Of a stretch of DNA of 64,000 nucleotides, positions 9,248-18,770 are shown in pieces. Origin of the DNA: Parabacteroides johnsonii DSM 18315 (GTDB taxonomy: Bacteria > Bacteroidota > Bacteroidia > Bacteroidales > Tannerellaceae); NCBI RefSeq assembly GCF_025151045.1, contig NZ_CP102285.1:3968001-4032000 (forward strand), given 5' to 3'. The number at the start of each line of letters is the position of its first letter. Positions within the stretch are counted from its first letter, which is position 1. A program made the translations under genes and the position numbers. The notes beneath the pieces are model-generated. The model had not been told where the DNA came from, made no database searches, and saw only the letters and a list, made by a program, of their open reading frames with translations.

Positions 9248-10360
9248 TTATTGTTGGATTCCGAACCCCAATCTTCGGAGCAGTCCGGCTTCTTCCGGGG
9301 TTGCATGGACGATTGTGTATGCACCGTATTCTCTTGGGTGATGATAGTTAGCCCGGAACCATTCGAATCTGTCGGGATGTTCCCGTAGCGCCCGGTCCAC
9401 GGTAAGCGGGTTGAAACCGGTCAGGATCGCCTGTTCAATCCGGTTTCCGTCAAACCGGTCCAAATCGATAACCGGAGTTTCGGGGACTGGCGGAACTACT
9501 TCGCCGATCTTCTCGATCTTCACCTGGAAGAACTTTTCAATGTTCTCCAAACACATACGCGTGCCGTTGGCTTTCCCGTCTGCCGAAAAGCCGGCAATAT
9601 GTGGGGTGGCTATCGTGGCCAGTTCCAGCAGTTTCCGGTTTATATCCGGTTCGTTTTCCCAGCAGTCCAAGATCAGTTCGCCGATCTTGCCTTCTTTCCG
9701 GGCATGCAATAGGGCATCCGTATTATGGACGGCCCCCCTGGATGCGTTGACGAACCAAGGTTTCCGTTGGAGCTTACGGAAGAAGTCTTCTCCTGCCAGG
9801 TGGCGGGTGGCAAAACGGCCTTCTTTTGTCAGCGGCGTGTGGAAGGTGACGATGTCAGCTTGCTCTGCGATCGTATCCAGCGGGACGAAGCCGTCTTCTC
9901 CTTCTGCCTCTGCGCGTGGCGGGTCGTTACGGAGCACGTTCATCCCGTAGGCCGAGCATAACTTTTCCACCTCTTTTCCGACATGGCCGACTCCGACGAT
10001 CCCGATCGTCTTCCCCTGTAGGGGTTCACCCTTTCGGAGTGCAATCGTGAGCAATCCGGCGAATACATATTGGGCGACCGAAACGGCATTGCATCCCGGT
10101 GAGTTCTTCCAGGCGATACCTGCCTCGTCGCAATATCGGGTGTCGATATGGTCGAAACCTATCGTGGCGCTGGTAATCAACTTCACCCGGCTTCCTTCGA
10201 GCAGTTCGCGGGTACATTTGTCTATGCTCCGCACGATCAGTGCGTCTGCATTCTTTACGTTTTCCGGTGTAAACTCTTTAGAAGTGAGATAGTTTACCTC
10301 TGCGATCGGTTCTGCGATTCCTTTCAGATAAGGAACGGTATTGTCGGCGACTATTTTCAT
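9248..10360 (-). CDS. pdxB: 4-phosphoerythronate dehydrogenase
   Basis: Second step of the DXP-dependent pyridoxal phosphate pathway, oxidising 4-phosphoerythronate. It is a D-2-hydroxyacid dehydrogenase: the NAD-binding GIVGVGHVGKEV motif is around residue 120, followed by the conserved catalytic-domain Arg (NASRGAVHNTDALL), Glu (CWENEP) and His (IATPHIAGFSADGK). The opening MKIVADNTVPYL and the extra C-terminal dimerisation region (about 285-370) separate PdxB from general SerA-like enzymes. Confidence 0.93.
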   Translation of the reverse strand: MKIVADNTVPYLKGIAEPIAEVNYLTSKEFTPENVKNADALIVRSIDKCTRELLEGSRVKLITSATIGFDHIDTRYCDEAGIAWKNSPGCNAVSVAQYVFAGLLTIALRKGEPLQGKTIGIVGVGHVGKEVEKLCSAYGMNVLRNDPPRAEAEGEDGFVPLDTIAEQADIVTFHTPLTKEGRFATRHLAGEDFFRKLQRKPWFVNASRGAVHNTDALLHARKEGKIGELILDCWENEPDINRKLLELATIATPHIAGFSADGKANGTRMCLENIEKFFQVKIEKIGEVVPPVPETPVIDLDRFDGNRIEQAILTGFNPLTVDRALREHPDRFEWFRANYHHPREYGAYTIVHATPEEAGLLRRLGFGIQQ

Positions 10361-10395
10361 CTTGCTGTCCTTTTTCGAGAAGGCAAAGGTAGGGA

Positions 10396-11250
10396 TTATT
10401 TTCCAATCTTGACATAATTCAGCCGCGTGTACTGTATGCCGTAACTTTCAAATGTCGCGGCGATACGTGCCGAAGAGATATGTAGCACTTCACCCGGCCG
10501 GTAGGCATGTTCCAGGGAGGGCAGCTGTCCGGAGGCATGGCTGGGATTGCCGGAGGCAAAGGTCAGGTTGACCAGGTTGCCGCTCGCATCGATGGCCGTC
10601 AGGCGCTGGCGGACGAAGAAGACTGGAGTCGTCCCGATGACATGGGTCCTGTACGGGTCGTCTTCCACCCGTACTTTGGTTATTTTTAGGGTGAGATTGG
10701 ACAGCTTGTCCCCTTTCTTTCCTAAGAAACGGCTGGTAGGGCGTGGCTGATATTTCTTTTTGAGCATCTTGTCCAGGTAGACGCAGTTGTAGGCTTGTGC
10801 CATTTTGACGAAACGTTCCTGCTTGGGGATGGTAGGGGTATATTTAAAGGCGATCCAGTTCACGTAGCCCGGATCTATCCGCAGGATTTCATACAGGAAA
10901 TGTCCACGGTATTTGCCGAAAGCGATCAGGTCATCCCCATGTGTCGACATCCTTTTCTCGTTGTAGTCCGTGATTAGGATCTGACGGTTGGCATACCACA
11001 ATTCGGAAGTGACGATGCGCAGCGACTGGATAATGTCCGTTTTCAAGTCTTCGATAAACAGGATGCATCGCTTGTCGAGCAAAGGCGTATAGAACCACAG
11101 GCTGTAGTTCGGATGCCCTTCTCTCGGTAAGACCACAAGGTAGCACCCTGCCTCCTTATACGAGGCTTTCCCTTGGTTATAAATATTCAACTTCTCATAC
11201 AGGAGCTCCTGTTCCGCCTCTGTTATATTGGGTAATCTGGGATTTGCCAT
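10396..11250 (-). CDS. Hypothetical protein with ExoX C-terminal-like motif
   Basis: 284 residues, no signal peptide or membrane segment. Residues 111-135 (FGKYRGHFLYEILRIDPGYVNW) resemble the small GKYKG...DPGYLxWL motif found at the C-terminus of exodeoxyribonuclease X and in stand-alone DNA-associated proteins. The rest is not recognised; basic stretches (KKKYQPRP, RFLGKKGDK) would suit nucleic-acid contact. The start is preceded by a good Shine-Dalgarno (GGAGG), unusual in this phylum. 35 nt upstream of pdxB. A role in nucleic-acid metabolism is inference from one motif. Confidence 0.6.
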   Translation of the reverse strand: MANPRLPNITEAEQELLYEKLNIYNQGKASYKEAGCYLVVLPREGHPNYSLWFYTPLLDKRCILFIEDLKTDIIQSLRIVTSELWYANRQILITDYNEKRMSTHGDDLIAFGKYRGHFLYEILRIDPGYVNWIAFKYTPTIPKQERFVKMAQAYNCVYLDKMLKKKYQPRPTSRFLGKKGDKLSNLTLKITKVRVEDDPYRTHVIGTTPVFFVRQRLTAIDASGNLVNLTFASGNPSHASGQLPSLEHAYRPGEVLHISSARIAATFESYGIQYTRLNYVKIGK

Positions 11251-11545
11251 ATCGATACCTCCTTTTTATGTTTTGACATACTGCCCGTTTTGCGTTTATT
11301 GTGCATTATGGACAGATTCAACTGTTTTAGCACTGTCTTTGTTTCCAAATCATGTGCTGAAGGCAATCTTTATTCATGCCATTCATACTGACAATATGAG
11401 CTGTGAACGAAGATCGAGAAAAATATTGACAATATCCATGTTTTTCCAACTTTAATTGTTCATTTTCTTATATTCAAACCACCTATTTGGCTTCACCATA
11501 TTTTAAAACATTTTAATTATCAAAGTGTACAAGGGTGAAGGTGGT
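11251..11545. other. Intergenic region with partial inverted repeat
   Basis: A+T-rich gap between the 10396 gene and the 3' end of the MutS-like gene. AAACCACC (about 11476) and TTCACC are mirrored by GGTGAA and GGTGGTTT just before 11546, a plausible terminator for the leftward MutS-like transcript. No convincing ORF. Confidence 0.35.
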
Positions 11546-13126
11546 TTATTGTTTAGTCATTCCTTCTATCGTCTGATAAGCATCCCGGATAACGATCGGC
11601 GGGAAGCCGTTTATTTCCAGCAGGCGGATAGCGTTGCGCTGGTAGAGGGGACCGTTTTTGAGTTTGTAATCGAAAAAAAAGGTTTCGCCCTCAATCACTT
11701 CGCTGAAATGGTAAAGATCATATTCCTTATCGAGCAAGGTTGCCAATTCCGTGTCGTGGGTGGAAGCGACGATGATATTATCGTGGGTATTCAGGTAGGA
11801 TAGGACGGCTTTGGCAGCGGCAATCCGTTCGGTGGTGTTCGTGCCTTTGAATATCTCGTCGAACAGGAAGAGGTTGGCTGTCCCTTTCTGATTCCGGCTG
11901 ATCATCTCTTTGATAGTGTCTACTTCCTTCATATAGAAACTTTTTCCTTCAGACAGATCGTCGGCAAGCATCAGGGCGGAATATATATTTAAAGGGGTGG
12001 CCAGAAGGAAAGAACGGGCGAATGCCGTATGCAGGGTTTGTGCCGACAGGACATTGATGCCGATGATGCGGATAAAAGTTGTTTTGCCGGACATGTTCGA
12101 TCCGTTCAGCAAGACCGATCTGTCTTGTATGTCGATGGAGTTGGCGATACAGTCTTCTATCAAAGGATGGTACATCTCTTGACTGGCCAGTCTGTGCCTC
12201 TCTTCCGGTATTCCGGGAAGGCAATAGTAGGGCAGATGTTCCCGCAGGAAACAGACGGACAACAGGCAGTCCGTCAGCCCGACGAACCGGTAGACCGTTT
12301 CGATCTCCCGGCACTTGTTCCGGAGGATAGAGACGGATTGCAGGAAAGAGAACGGTTCTGTCAGGAAGAAGATATGCAGCAGCTCGGTGCAGAGCCAGGC
12401 AAGGGCGGCCATGTCGCTTTGTAGCTTGTTCTCCATGCGGAGGAACAGGGCGGTTTTCCGGATAGGCTTGAGCGTGGCCAAGGCATCCGGAATGTCTGTC
12501 GCCAACTTGCTTAGTTCTGGGATTTTGCATAGCTTCTCTGCCGTCCCTAACAGTTTGATAAGTTGGGGGACGGAATAGATATAGTCGATGCTTTTAGGCT
12601 TGTAGGTGTAGTGGATTCCGGCATTCAAGATAATGGCAACCAGGAAGAACAACCCGCAGGCAGGTATATGAAGGAGCAGATAGAGAAGTAGGAACAGAGC
12701 CGGAAGGCATTTCAAGATAGCAAAAGTGACCTTTCGGTTTGTGGAGGCGGCTGGTTGCTCGTCTGCCAATAATCGTACGATACTGTAGGCTTCGGTGTCG
12801 CGCAAATGGGATAGTGTTTTGGCCAGTCGTTCCCGTAGATGGCTGTCCGCCTGCAAATGACGGATGATCTCTTCGTGCCGGCTGATCTCGCCTGCCGCTT
12901 GGGGAACGGACCGTAAGGTCTGGTACAGGTATTGTTGTCCGACTCTCGAAACAGTCCTGTCAGCAAAAGTAAACAACTCTTCCACTCCTAAGTCCGAATA
13001 GGTTTGGTCGGATAGCAGGTTGTCTCCTTCCACCTCTTTCCTGTACCGGAAATAAGCGGAGATATCGGTGAGGTTGAACGTCTCGCTTTTGATCTCGCCT
13101 GCGTAGCTCCTTGCTCTTCGTCCCAT
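11546..13126 (-). CDS. Membrane-anchored MutS-like ATPase
   Basis: 526 residues from the ATG at 13126; 47 more upstream codons are open but look non-coding. Contains a MutS core/lever-like helical region, then the ATPase: Walker A NGSNMSGKTT (341-350), Walker B LFLFDE (419-424), and a conserved signature around KGTNTTER and STHD. Residues about 134-171 form two hydrophobic helices separated by a short turn, so the protein is probably membrane-bound. The mismatch-recognition and connector domains of MutS are absent. Such stand-alone MutS-like proteins are common in Bacteroidota; a mismatch-repair role should not be assumed. Confidence 0.82.
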   Translation of the reverse strand: MGRRARSYAGEIKSETFNLTDISAYFRYRKEVEGDNLLSDQTYSDLGVEELFTFADRTVSRVGQQYLYQTLRSVPQAAGEISRHEEIIRHLQADSHLRERLAKTLSHLRDTEAYSIVRLLADEQPAASTNRKVTFAILKCLPALFLLLYLLLHIPACGLFFLVAIILNAGIHYTYKPKSIDYIYSVPQLIKLLGTAEKLCKIPELSKLATDIPDALATLKPIRKTALFLRMENKLQSDMAALAWLCTELLHIFFLTEPFSFLQSVSILRNKCREIETVYRFVGLTDCLLSVCFLREHLPYYCLPGIPEERHRLASQEMYHPLIEDCIANSIDIQDRSVLLNGSNMSGKTTFIRIIGINVLSAQTLHTAFARSFLLATPLNIYSALMLADDLSEGKSFYMKEVDTIKEMISRNQKGTANLFLFDEIFKGTNTTERIAAAKAVLSYLNTHDNIIVASTHDTELATLLDKEYDLYHFSEVIEGETFFFDYKLKNGPLYQRNAIRLLEINGFPPIVIRDAYQTIEGMTKQ

Positions 13127-13269
13127 TTGTAATGTTTGTATTGGTGATAGAGACAAATTTAGACATAAATCGTGATTTATATCTCGGTTTTTTCCGTAAG
13201 TTTGTGCAAACTTCTTTTTAGAAGAGGTTAGGGCGTTCAAAAAGCACAAAATCAAGCAAACTTTCATAT

Positions 13270-16200
13270 ATGAACACTTTTAATGTACAGAAAAAGAGCA
13301 CTCGTGTTCTCACCCTTTGCGGGGCGGCGATGGCATCGCTGGTTCTTTGGGGATGTAGTGGGACAGGTGCGACGGCCGACAAGTCGTTTGAACGGTCGGA
13401 CTATTACACACGCGGCATCGGGCAGTACCCGGGCAACCCGGAGGAAGATTTCTCTCCTTCCCTGGCTCCGGATCATTCGACTTACCGGAACATAGCCCTT
13501 CTGCGTTCTGCTTTTGCCTCTTCCAGCCATGACTACAATCTGGTAGCGCAGTTGGCTACAGACGGCCTTGTTTCCGACAAGCAGCCGCAGTATCTGAACT
13601 TGTCGACTCCCGAAGGCGATGTCCCGAGACGGGAACGCGAATGGATGATCGATGAAGGTCCTTATTCACGGAATACTTTTACCGGAGGAGATACTTATTT
13701 TCAGTTTACGCTGGCAAACTATAGCAAAGCGGCCGGTAAACTCTCTTTGGTGGGAACAGTCGTTTATGACGATAAGGTTTCGAAAGGCGGATATGAAATT
13801 ATCTGCCAGGGTTCTAATGACGGGCAGAACTGGACAGAGATAGGGAAGCTGAGCGGTAGCGGGCTGCCGGGTAAAGCGCTCTCTTATCGTGTCCCGGTGA
13901 CCGACCCGAACAAGCAGACCGACCAGACGACGACTATGCCGGTCCGTAAATTGAATGAAACGATAACTTTCGATAAAGAGGTCACCTACTCCGCCTACCG
14001 TGTACTGCTGAAGATGGCGGGTGCTCATGACTGGGTGTTTACGGAGGCGAACTTCCTGGATAGGGACGGACTGGTGGAGATGAAGCCGTCCCAGTTCTTC
14101 AATAGTGCCTGGATGAGTGCAACGGCAGGTGAAGAATGGCTGTATGTGGATTTGGGCAGCCGGTCTGAATTTGACAAAGTGAACCTGCACTGGATCAATA
14201 AAGCCGTGAAGGGTAAGATACAGGTATCGGACGATGCCAAACAGTGGAAAGATGCAGCCGAGTTGCCGGGAGGTGACGGGTTGAACGATGAGATCACCTT
14301 GAACGACAAGCTGCAGGCCCGTTATGTGCGTGTCTTGATGCAAGAGCCGGCGAACGGCAGTCGCTATATCCTGAGCGAAATGGAAGTAATGGGGAAAGGC
14401 GGTCTGGTTGCCCGGCCTGTGGCTTCTCCTGCGGTGTCAAAGGGGGAAATGAACCTTTCTGGTGGCAACTGGAGACTGCAACGTGCTTCGGAAGTGAACG
14501 CTTCGGGCGAAGAAATCTCGACCCCGGAGTTTAAACCGGAGAACTGGATCGTGGCGACAGTACCGGGAACGGTATTGAGCAGCTACAAGAATATCGGGGC
14601 AATTGCCGATCCGAACTATGCGGATAACCAGTTGCAGGTATCCGAGTCTTTCTTCTGGTCCAACTTCTGGTATCGCGACGAGTTTGAAGTACCCGAAGGA
14701 TTCAAGCAGGATCGCCTGTTCCTGAACTTCGACGGCATCAACTGGAAAGCGAATGTCTATCTGAACGGAAAGAAATTGGGCCGTATCGAAGGAGCCTTTA
14801 TGCGGGGTAAGTTCGACGTGACGGATGTTGTCGCTCCGGGCAAGAATGTGGTGGCTGTAGAGATCATTCGGAATAATCATATCGGGGCGATCAAGGAAAA
14901 GAATAAACAGAGCACGGATTTTAATGGTGGAATCTTAGGGGCTGATAACCCGACGTTCCATGCAACGATCGGTTGGGACTGGATTCCGACTGTCCGTGGA
15001 CGCAATATCGGTATCTGGAACGATGTCTTCCTTACTTCTACCGGGAAGGTGACGGTGGCCGATCCGCTTGTTACCTCTGTCTTGCCGTTGCCCGATACGA
15101 CTTCCGCTACGTTGACGGCTGAGGTGATCGTGAAGAACCACGATGCCAATACGGTAAACGGTACGTTGGAAGGCAAGGTCGGAAATATCACATTCCAGAA
15201 ACCTGTTTCCTTAGCGGCTGGAGAAGAGAAGACGGTCGTCTTCGATGTCAAGGATTTCCCGCAGTTGAAGATGGAGAATCCGCGTCTGTGGTGGCCTAAA
15301 GGGTATGGTGCGCCGAACCTGTATGATGCGAACTTTACGTTCAAAGTAGGAGATGCCGTTTCGGATGCGAAAGACTTTAAGGTCGGTATCCGTCAGATGA
15401 CGTTTAATGAAGATAACCATATCCTGAGTCTCTTTATCAACGGGCGCCGCTTTATCGGTCGTGGAGGTAACTGGGGTTTCGGTGAATCCAACCTGAACTA
15501 CCGTGCCCGTGAATATGATATCGCCGTGGCTTATCATGCCGATATGAACTTTACGATGATGCGTAACTGGGTCGGCATGATCGGTGACAAGGAACTTTAT
15601 GAAGCCTGTGACCGCCACGGTATCATGATCTGGCAGGACTTCTGGCTGGCAAATCCGGCTGATGGTCCTGATCCGTATTACCCGGAAATGTTTATCGCCA
15701 ATGCGGAAGATTATGTAAAACGTATCCGTAGCCATGCTTCTATCGGCCTCTACTGCGGACGTAACGAGGGTTTCCCGCCCGAACAGATCGATAAGGCGTT
15801 ACGCCGTATCATCAAGGAAGACCATCCGGATATCCATTATATCTCCAGCTCGGCTGACGATGTGGTGAGCGGTCACGGCCCGTACCGTATGCTTCCGGCA
15901 AAAGAGTATTTCACGCTGAAGACCGGCAATGACAAGTTCCATAGTGAACGAGGAATGCCGAACGTCATGACCTACGAAAGCATGCTCCGCACCTTCTCGC
16001 CGGAAGGAATCTGGCCGCAGGACAACCAGTGGGGTATGCACGACTATACACGCGAAGGGGCACAGGGCTGTACCTCTTTCAACGAGATCATCGCGAAAGG
16101 GTATGGCGAACCGCAGAGTGCGAAAGAGTTTGCCGAATTGGCACAGTGGGTGAACTACGACGGCCACCGCAGTTTGTTCGAGTCCAGAAGCCAGAACCGT

Positions 16201-16905
16201 AAAGGTCTGTTGATGTGGATGAGCCATTCTTGCTGGCCTTCTATGGTATGGCAGACGTATGATTATTATTTCGAGCCGACTGCCGCCTATTTCGCAATCA
16301 AGAAGGCTTCCGAACCGCTGCATATCCAGTGGAATCCGGCAACGGATGAGGTGGAAGTGGTCAACTACAGCGCCGGGACACATAAGGGGCTGACTGCAAA
16401 AGTTCAGATCCTGAATATGGATGCATCCGTAGCTTGGGAAAAGGAAGCGACTGTCGATAGCAATGAAGATACGACCAACAAATGTATCAAGTTGGCATTC
16501 CCGGCCAACCTATCGAAGGTACACTTCATCAAAATGGTCCTGACCGAAAACGGCAAAGTCGTTTCTGACAACTTCTATCACAGAAGCCTGGAAGAAAACA
16601 ACTACCAGGATCTGCGCCAGTTGGCAAAGGTCGCTTTGCAATCCACGACAACCGTGGATAAGAATGCAGACGGAACCTGGAGCGCCGTGTCCGTTATCGA
16701 AAACAAGACGTCTACACCGGCTTTGATGATTCGCCTCAATGTTGTCGGTAGCAAAGACGGCCAGCAGCTTCTGCCGGTATTCTATTCCGACAACTACTTC
16801 TCTTTGCTTCCGGGTGAAAAGAAGGAAGTTCGCATGAGCTGGAAAGATGAAGATACCAGAGGCAATGAAGGTAAGGTCCTGATTACCGGGTATAACGTGG
16901 AATAA
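13270..16905 (+). CDS. GH2-family lipoprotein glycosidase with discoidin-like domains
   Basis: 1211-residue lipoprotein (lipobox LVLWGCSG). Residues about 70-385 carry two F5/8 type C (discoidin)-like regions (for example NDGQNWTEIGKLSG and RYVRVLMQEPANGSRYILSEMEVMG). The GH2 core follows: a sugar-binding jelly-roll (about 400-560), Ig-like domain, and TIM barrel (about 690-1010). Candidate acid/base is E833 (GRNEGFPPE) and nucleophile E893 (FHSERGMPN). The long SxxxF-type barrel and C-terminal Ig domains resemble exo-beta-D-glucosaminidases and mannosidases; substrate unproven. Stands alone, with no SusCD beside it. Divergent from the MutS-like gene. Confidence 0.85.
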   Translation: MNTFNVQKKSTRVLTLCGAAMASLVLWGCSGTGATADKSFERSDYYTRGIGQYPGNPEEDFSPSLAPDHSTYRNIALLRSAFASSSHDYNLVAQLATDGLVSDKQPQYLNLSTPEGDVPRREREWMIDEGPYSRNTFTGGDTYFQFTLANYSKAAGKLSLVGTVVYDDKVSKGGYEIICQGSNDGQNWTEIGKLSGSGLPGKALSYRVPVTDPNKQTDQTTTMPVRKLNETITFDKEVTYSAYRVLLKMAGAHDWVFTEANFLDRDGLVEMKPSQFFNSAWMSATAGEEWLYVDLGSRSEFDKVNLHWINKAVKGKIQVSDDAKQWKDAAELPGGDGLNDEITLNDKLQARYVRVLMQEPANGSRYILSEMEVMGKGGLVARPVASPAVSKGEMNLSGGNWRLQRASEVNASGEEISTPEFKPENWIVATVPGTVLSSYKNIGAIADPNYADNQLQVSESFFWSNFWYRDEFEVPEGFKQDRLFLNFDGINWKANVYLNGKKLGRIEGAFMRGKFDVTDVVAPGKNVVAVEIIRNNHIGAIKEKNKQSTDFNGGILGADNPTFHATIGWDWIPTVRGRNIGIWNDVFLTSTGKVTVADPLVTSVLPLPDTTSATLTAEVIVKNHDANTVNGTLEGKVGNITFQKPVSLAAGEEKTVVFDVKDFPQLKMENPRLWWPKGYGAPNLYDANFTFKVGDAVSDAKDFKVGIRQMTFNEDNHILSLFINGRRFIGRGGNWGFGESNLNYRAREYDIAVAYHADMNFTMMRNWVGMIGDKELYEACDRHGIMIWQDFWLANPADGPDPYYPEMFIANAEDYVKRIRSHASIGLYCGRNEGFPPEQIDKALRRIIKEDHPDIHYISSSADDVVSGHGPYRMLPAKEYFTLKTGNDKFHSERGMPNVMTYESMLRTFSPEGIWPQDNQWGMHDYTREGAQGCTSFNEIIAKGYGEPQSAKEFAELAQWVNYDGHRSLFESRSQNRKGLLMWMSHSCWPSMVWQTYDYYFEPTAAYFAIKKASEPLHIQWNPATDEVEVVNYSAGTHKGLTAKVQILNMDASVAWEKEATVDSNEDTTNKCIKLAFPANLSKVHFIKMVLTENGKVVSDNFYHRSLEENNYQDLRQLAKVALQSTTTVDKNADGTWSAVSVIENKTSTPALMIRLNVVGSKDGQQLLPVFYSDNYFSLLPGEKKEVRMSWKDEDTRGNEGKVLITGYNVE

Positions 16906-17515
16906 TATTATAAGTAGGCAATGGAGGCGTGCAAAACACCTTTATTATGATTCTTTAGGCACAGATCTACACGGATAAATTTATTTTCTTTCCGTGTAAT
17001 CCGTGCCTAAATTATGTCTATTAGTAAGTAGGATTTTGTTTCGACACATCTCCTGTTATATTCTTTCCCTGACAAAAAAATAGGGCAACCACACTAAAAA
17101 TCATAAGGGATAATCCATCCTTGTTTTTAGTACGGACATCTTCGTATAAAAGTTTTTTTGCAAAACAACTTGAAAAGTTTCTTCAGGCCCGGGTAGCGGG
17201 ACGCGGGAGATCCGGGTGTGGAAGATGTGGGGACCCGGATCTTGATGAAACTGGAACAGGGATGTAGAGCTGTTTATCTGCCTTGTCCGAGGAGGTTTTA
17301 TGCACTGTTTCCGATTATAATCAGGCGGAATACCTGCTTTTTTAACACAAATAGTCCCTTATGTTTGCTAATGACCATTTTGGCCCAATAGAATATAAAT
17401 GATATTTGATCGTGATTTTGGTGCGGTTGCCTGGACAAAAAAAAAGCGATATGCTGAAAGGATAAAAAAACTTGCTATCTTTGTACGTCTGTATTTACTA
17501 AGTAAATTGAACTGT
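16906..17515. other. Non-coding stretch with three inverted repeats
   Basis: About 600 bases without a credible gene. It holds three separate hairpins: 16955-17011 (TTTAGGCAC ... GTGCCTAAA with ACACGGA/TCCGTGT inside), 17093-17131 (ACTAAAAA/TTTTTAGT with AAGG/CCTT inside), and 17208-17242 (AGATCCGGGT/ACCCGGATCT, perfect 10-bp arms, 15-nt loop) in a locally G+C-rich patch. The first may terminate the GH2 transcript. The third has no U-run and is unexplained. A -7 box TATCTTTG lies at 17476-17483. Confidence 0.5.
17476..17483 (+). promoter_or_regulatory. -7 box for the surface-glycan cluster
   Basis: TATCTTTG is an exact TAnnTTTG match, 33 nt before the ATG of the DUF4254 remnant and the only good candidate upstream of the GT9 gene. 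No clear -33 TTG at the right spacing. Confidence 0.45.
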
Positions 17516-17688
17516 ATGAGTTTCAGCGAGAAGTGTTGCCGGGTTTTTGAGCAGGCTACGAATGCATATCATATCACTAACCATATAGATGCTACGGTAC
17601 ATAACCTTTATGAGGTGAAGAGTATTCAAAAGCCGGGTGTGAACATATGAAGGTCTATAAGCAAATGAAAATGTACGATAAGAAATAA
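17516..17688 (+). pseudogene. Remnant of a DUF4254 gene (internal deletion)
   Basis: The reading frame from 17516 begins MSFSEKCCRVFEQATNAYHI, then THVDA-like TNHIDATVHN, which matches my recollection of the DUF4254 N-terminus, but stops after 44 residues at 17650. Directly overlapping in the next frame is MKVYKQMKMYDKK, which resembles the family's C-terminal end, and its stop abuts the GT9 start codon. Intact members are about 200 residues and often precede a GT9 gene. The simplest reading is an internal out-of-frame deletion of some 150 codons. The family match is from memory. Confidence 0.6.
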
Positions 17689-18723
17689 ATGGCAAAGATA
17701 TTAGTGATACGACTCGCTGCGATTGCCGACGTGGCGATGACTCTTCCGGTCATCTATTCCGCAGCCAAAGCTAATCCACAAGATTCGTTTACGGTGTTGA
17801 CGCAGGCGTTTATGATGCCGGTATTCATAAACCGGCCACCTAATCTGGAAGTGATAGGCATCAGCACCAAAGGGGCGGAGAAAAGGCTGGTCGGTCTTTT
17901 GCGGTTTACCTCTGCTTTGGTGAAATTCGATTACGACATTGTCCTGGATTTGCAGGATGTGATCCGGACTTGGATCATCTGTGCCGCTTTTCGGATGAAA
18001 GGAAAGCCGGTCTACATCCTGGATAAAATCCGAAAAAAATATCCTCCTCTTATGCGCAGGGAAAACAAGAAGCTGGAACCGCTGCCGACTGTTATCGAGC
18101 GGTATGCCGACGTGTTCCGTGCGGCAGGATTGGCCTATACCGAATCTTTTACTTCTTTATATGAGTCGCGGCCGGCAGATTTGTCGAAAATGGAAGCTAT
18201 CGCCGGAGTCAAGACCGGGAAATGGTTAGGTGTCGCTCCTTTTGCCCGTTATCAGGGCAAGGTATATCCGATTGATGAAATGGAGCAGGTAGTGGCTACT
18301 CTTTCTAAAAGGGAAGACCTGACTTTATTCCTGTTCGGAGCAAAAGGATATGAAGAGGCGGTATTGGAGGAGTGGGCCTATCGCTATCCGCGTGTAAAGA
18401 ATGTGGTGGGTAAATATACGCTTGATAATGAATTGGCGTTAATTAGTCAGTTGGACCTGTTGCTTAGCATGGATTCGGCGAATATGCATTTTGCCTCGTT
18501 GGTCGGCACTCGTGTGTTGTCCGTCTGGGGGGCGACACATATTTATACTGGTTTCTATGGCTATCGGCAACGTCCGGAGGATGTGATCGGGTTGCCGTTG
18601 CCTTGTCGTCCCTGTTCGCAATTCGGACAGAAAGAATGTTCCAGAGGAGACTGGGCTTGTTTGACGCAGTTGCCGGCAGAAAAGATCGTGTCCCGTGTGC
18701 AAGCCGCCTTGGCAGAACAATAG
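17689..18723 (+). CDS. Glycosyltransferase family 9 (heptosyltransferase-like)
   Basis: 344 residues with the ADP-heptose:LPS heptosyltransferase fold: N-terminal ILVIRLAAIADVAMTLPV and C-terminal nucleotide-binding region DLLLSMDSANMHFASLVGT. Expected to add a core sugar to lipid A-core at the inner membrane. The start codon abuts the stop of the DUF4254 remnant. C-terminal Cys cluster (CRPCSQFGQKEC) is seen in Bacteroidales members. First intact gene of the glycan cluster. Confidence 0.9.
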   Translation: MAKILVIRLAAIADVAMTLPVIYSAAKANPQDSFTVLTQAFMMPVFINRPPNLEVIGISTKGAEKRLVGLLRFTSALVKFDYDIVLDLQDVIRTWIICAAFRMKGKPVYILDKIRKKYPPLMRRENKKLEPLPTVIERYADVFRAAGLAYTESFTSLYESRPADLSKMEAIAGVKTGKWLGVAPFARYQGKVYPIDEMEQVVATLSKREDLTLFLFGAKGYEEAVLEEWAYRYPRVKNVVGKYTLDNELALISQLDLLLSMDSANMHFASLVGTRVLSVWGATHIYTGFYGYRQRPEDVIGLPLPCRPCSQFGQKECSRGDWACLTQLPAEKIVSRVQAALAEQ

Positions 18724-18770
18724 CAGGCTGTAAATATAGATTCAGAGAGTGAAATTAAAAAAGAAGGAAA

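Noticed and set aside
17399-17515. In-frame upstream extension of the DUF4254 remnant
   Set aside because: The extension covers the -7 box and has no family similarity; the ATG at 17516 fits the family start.
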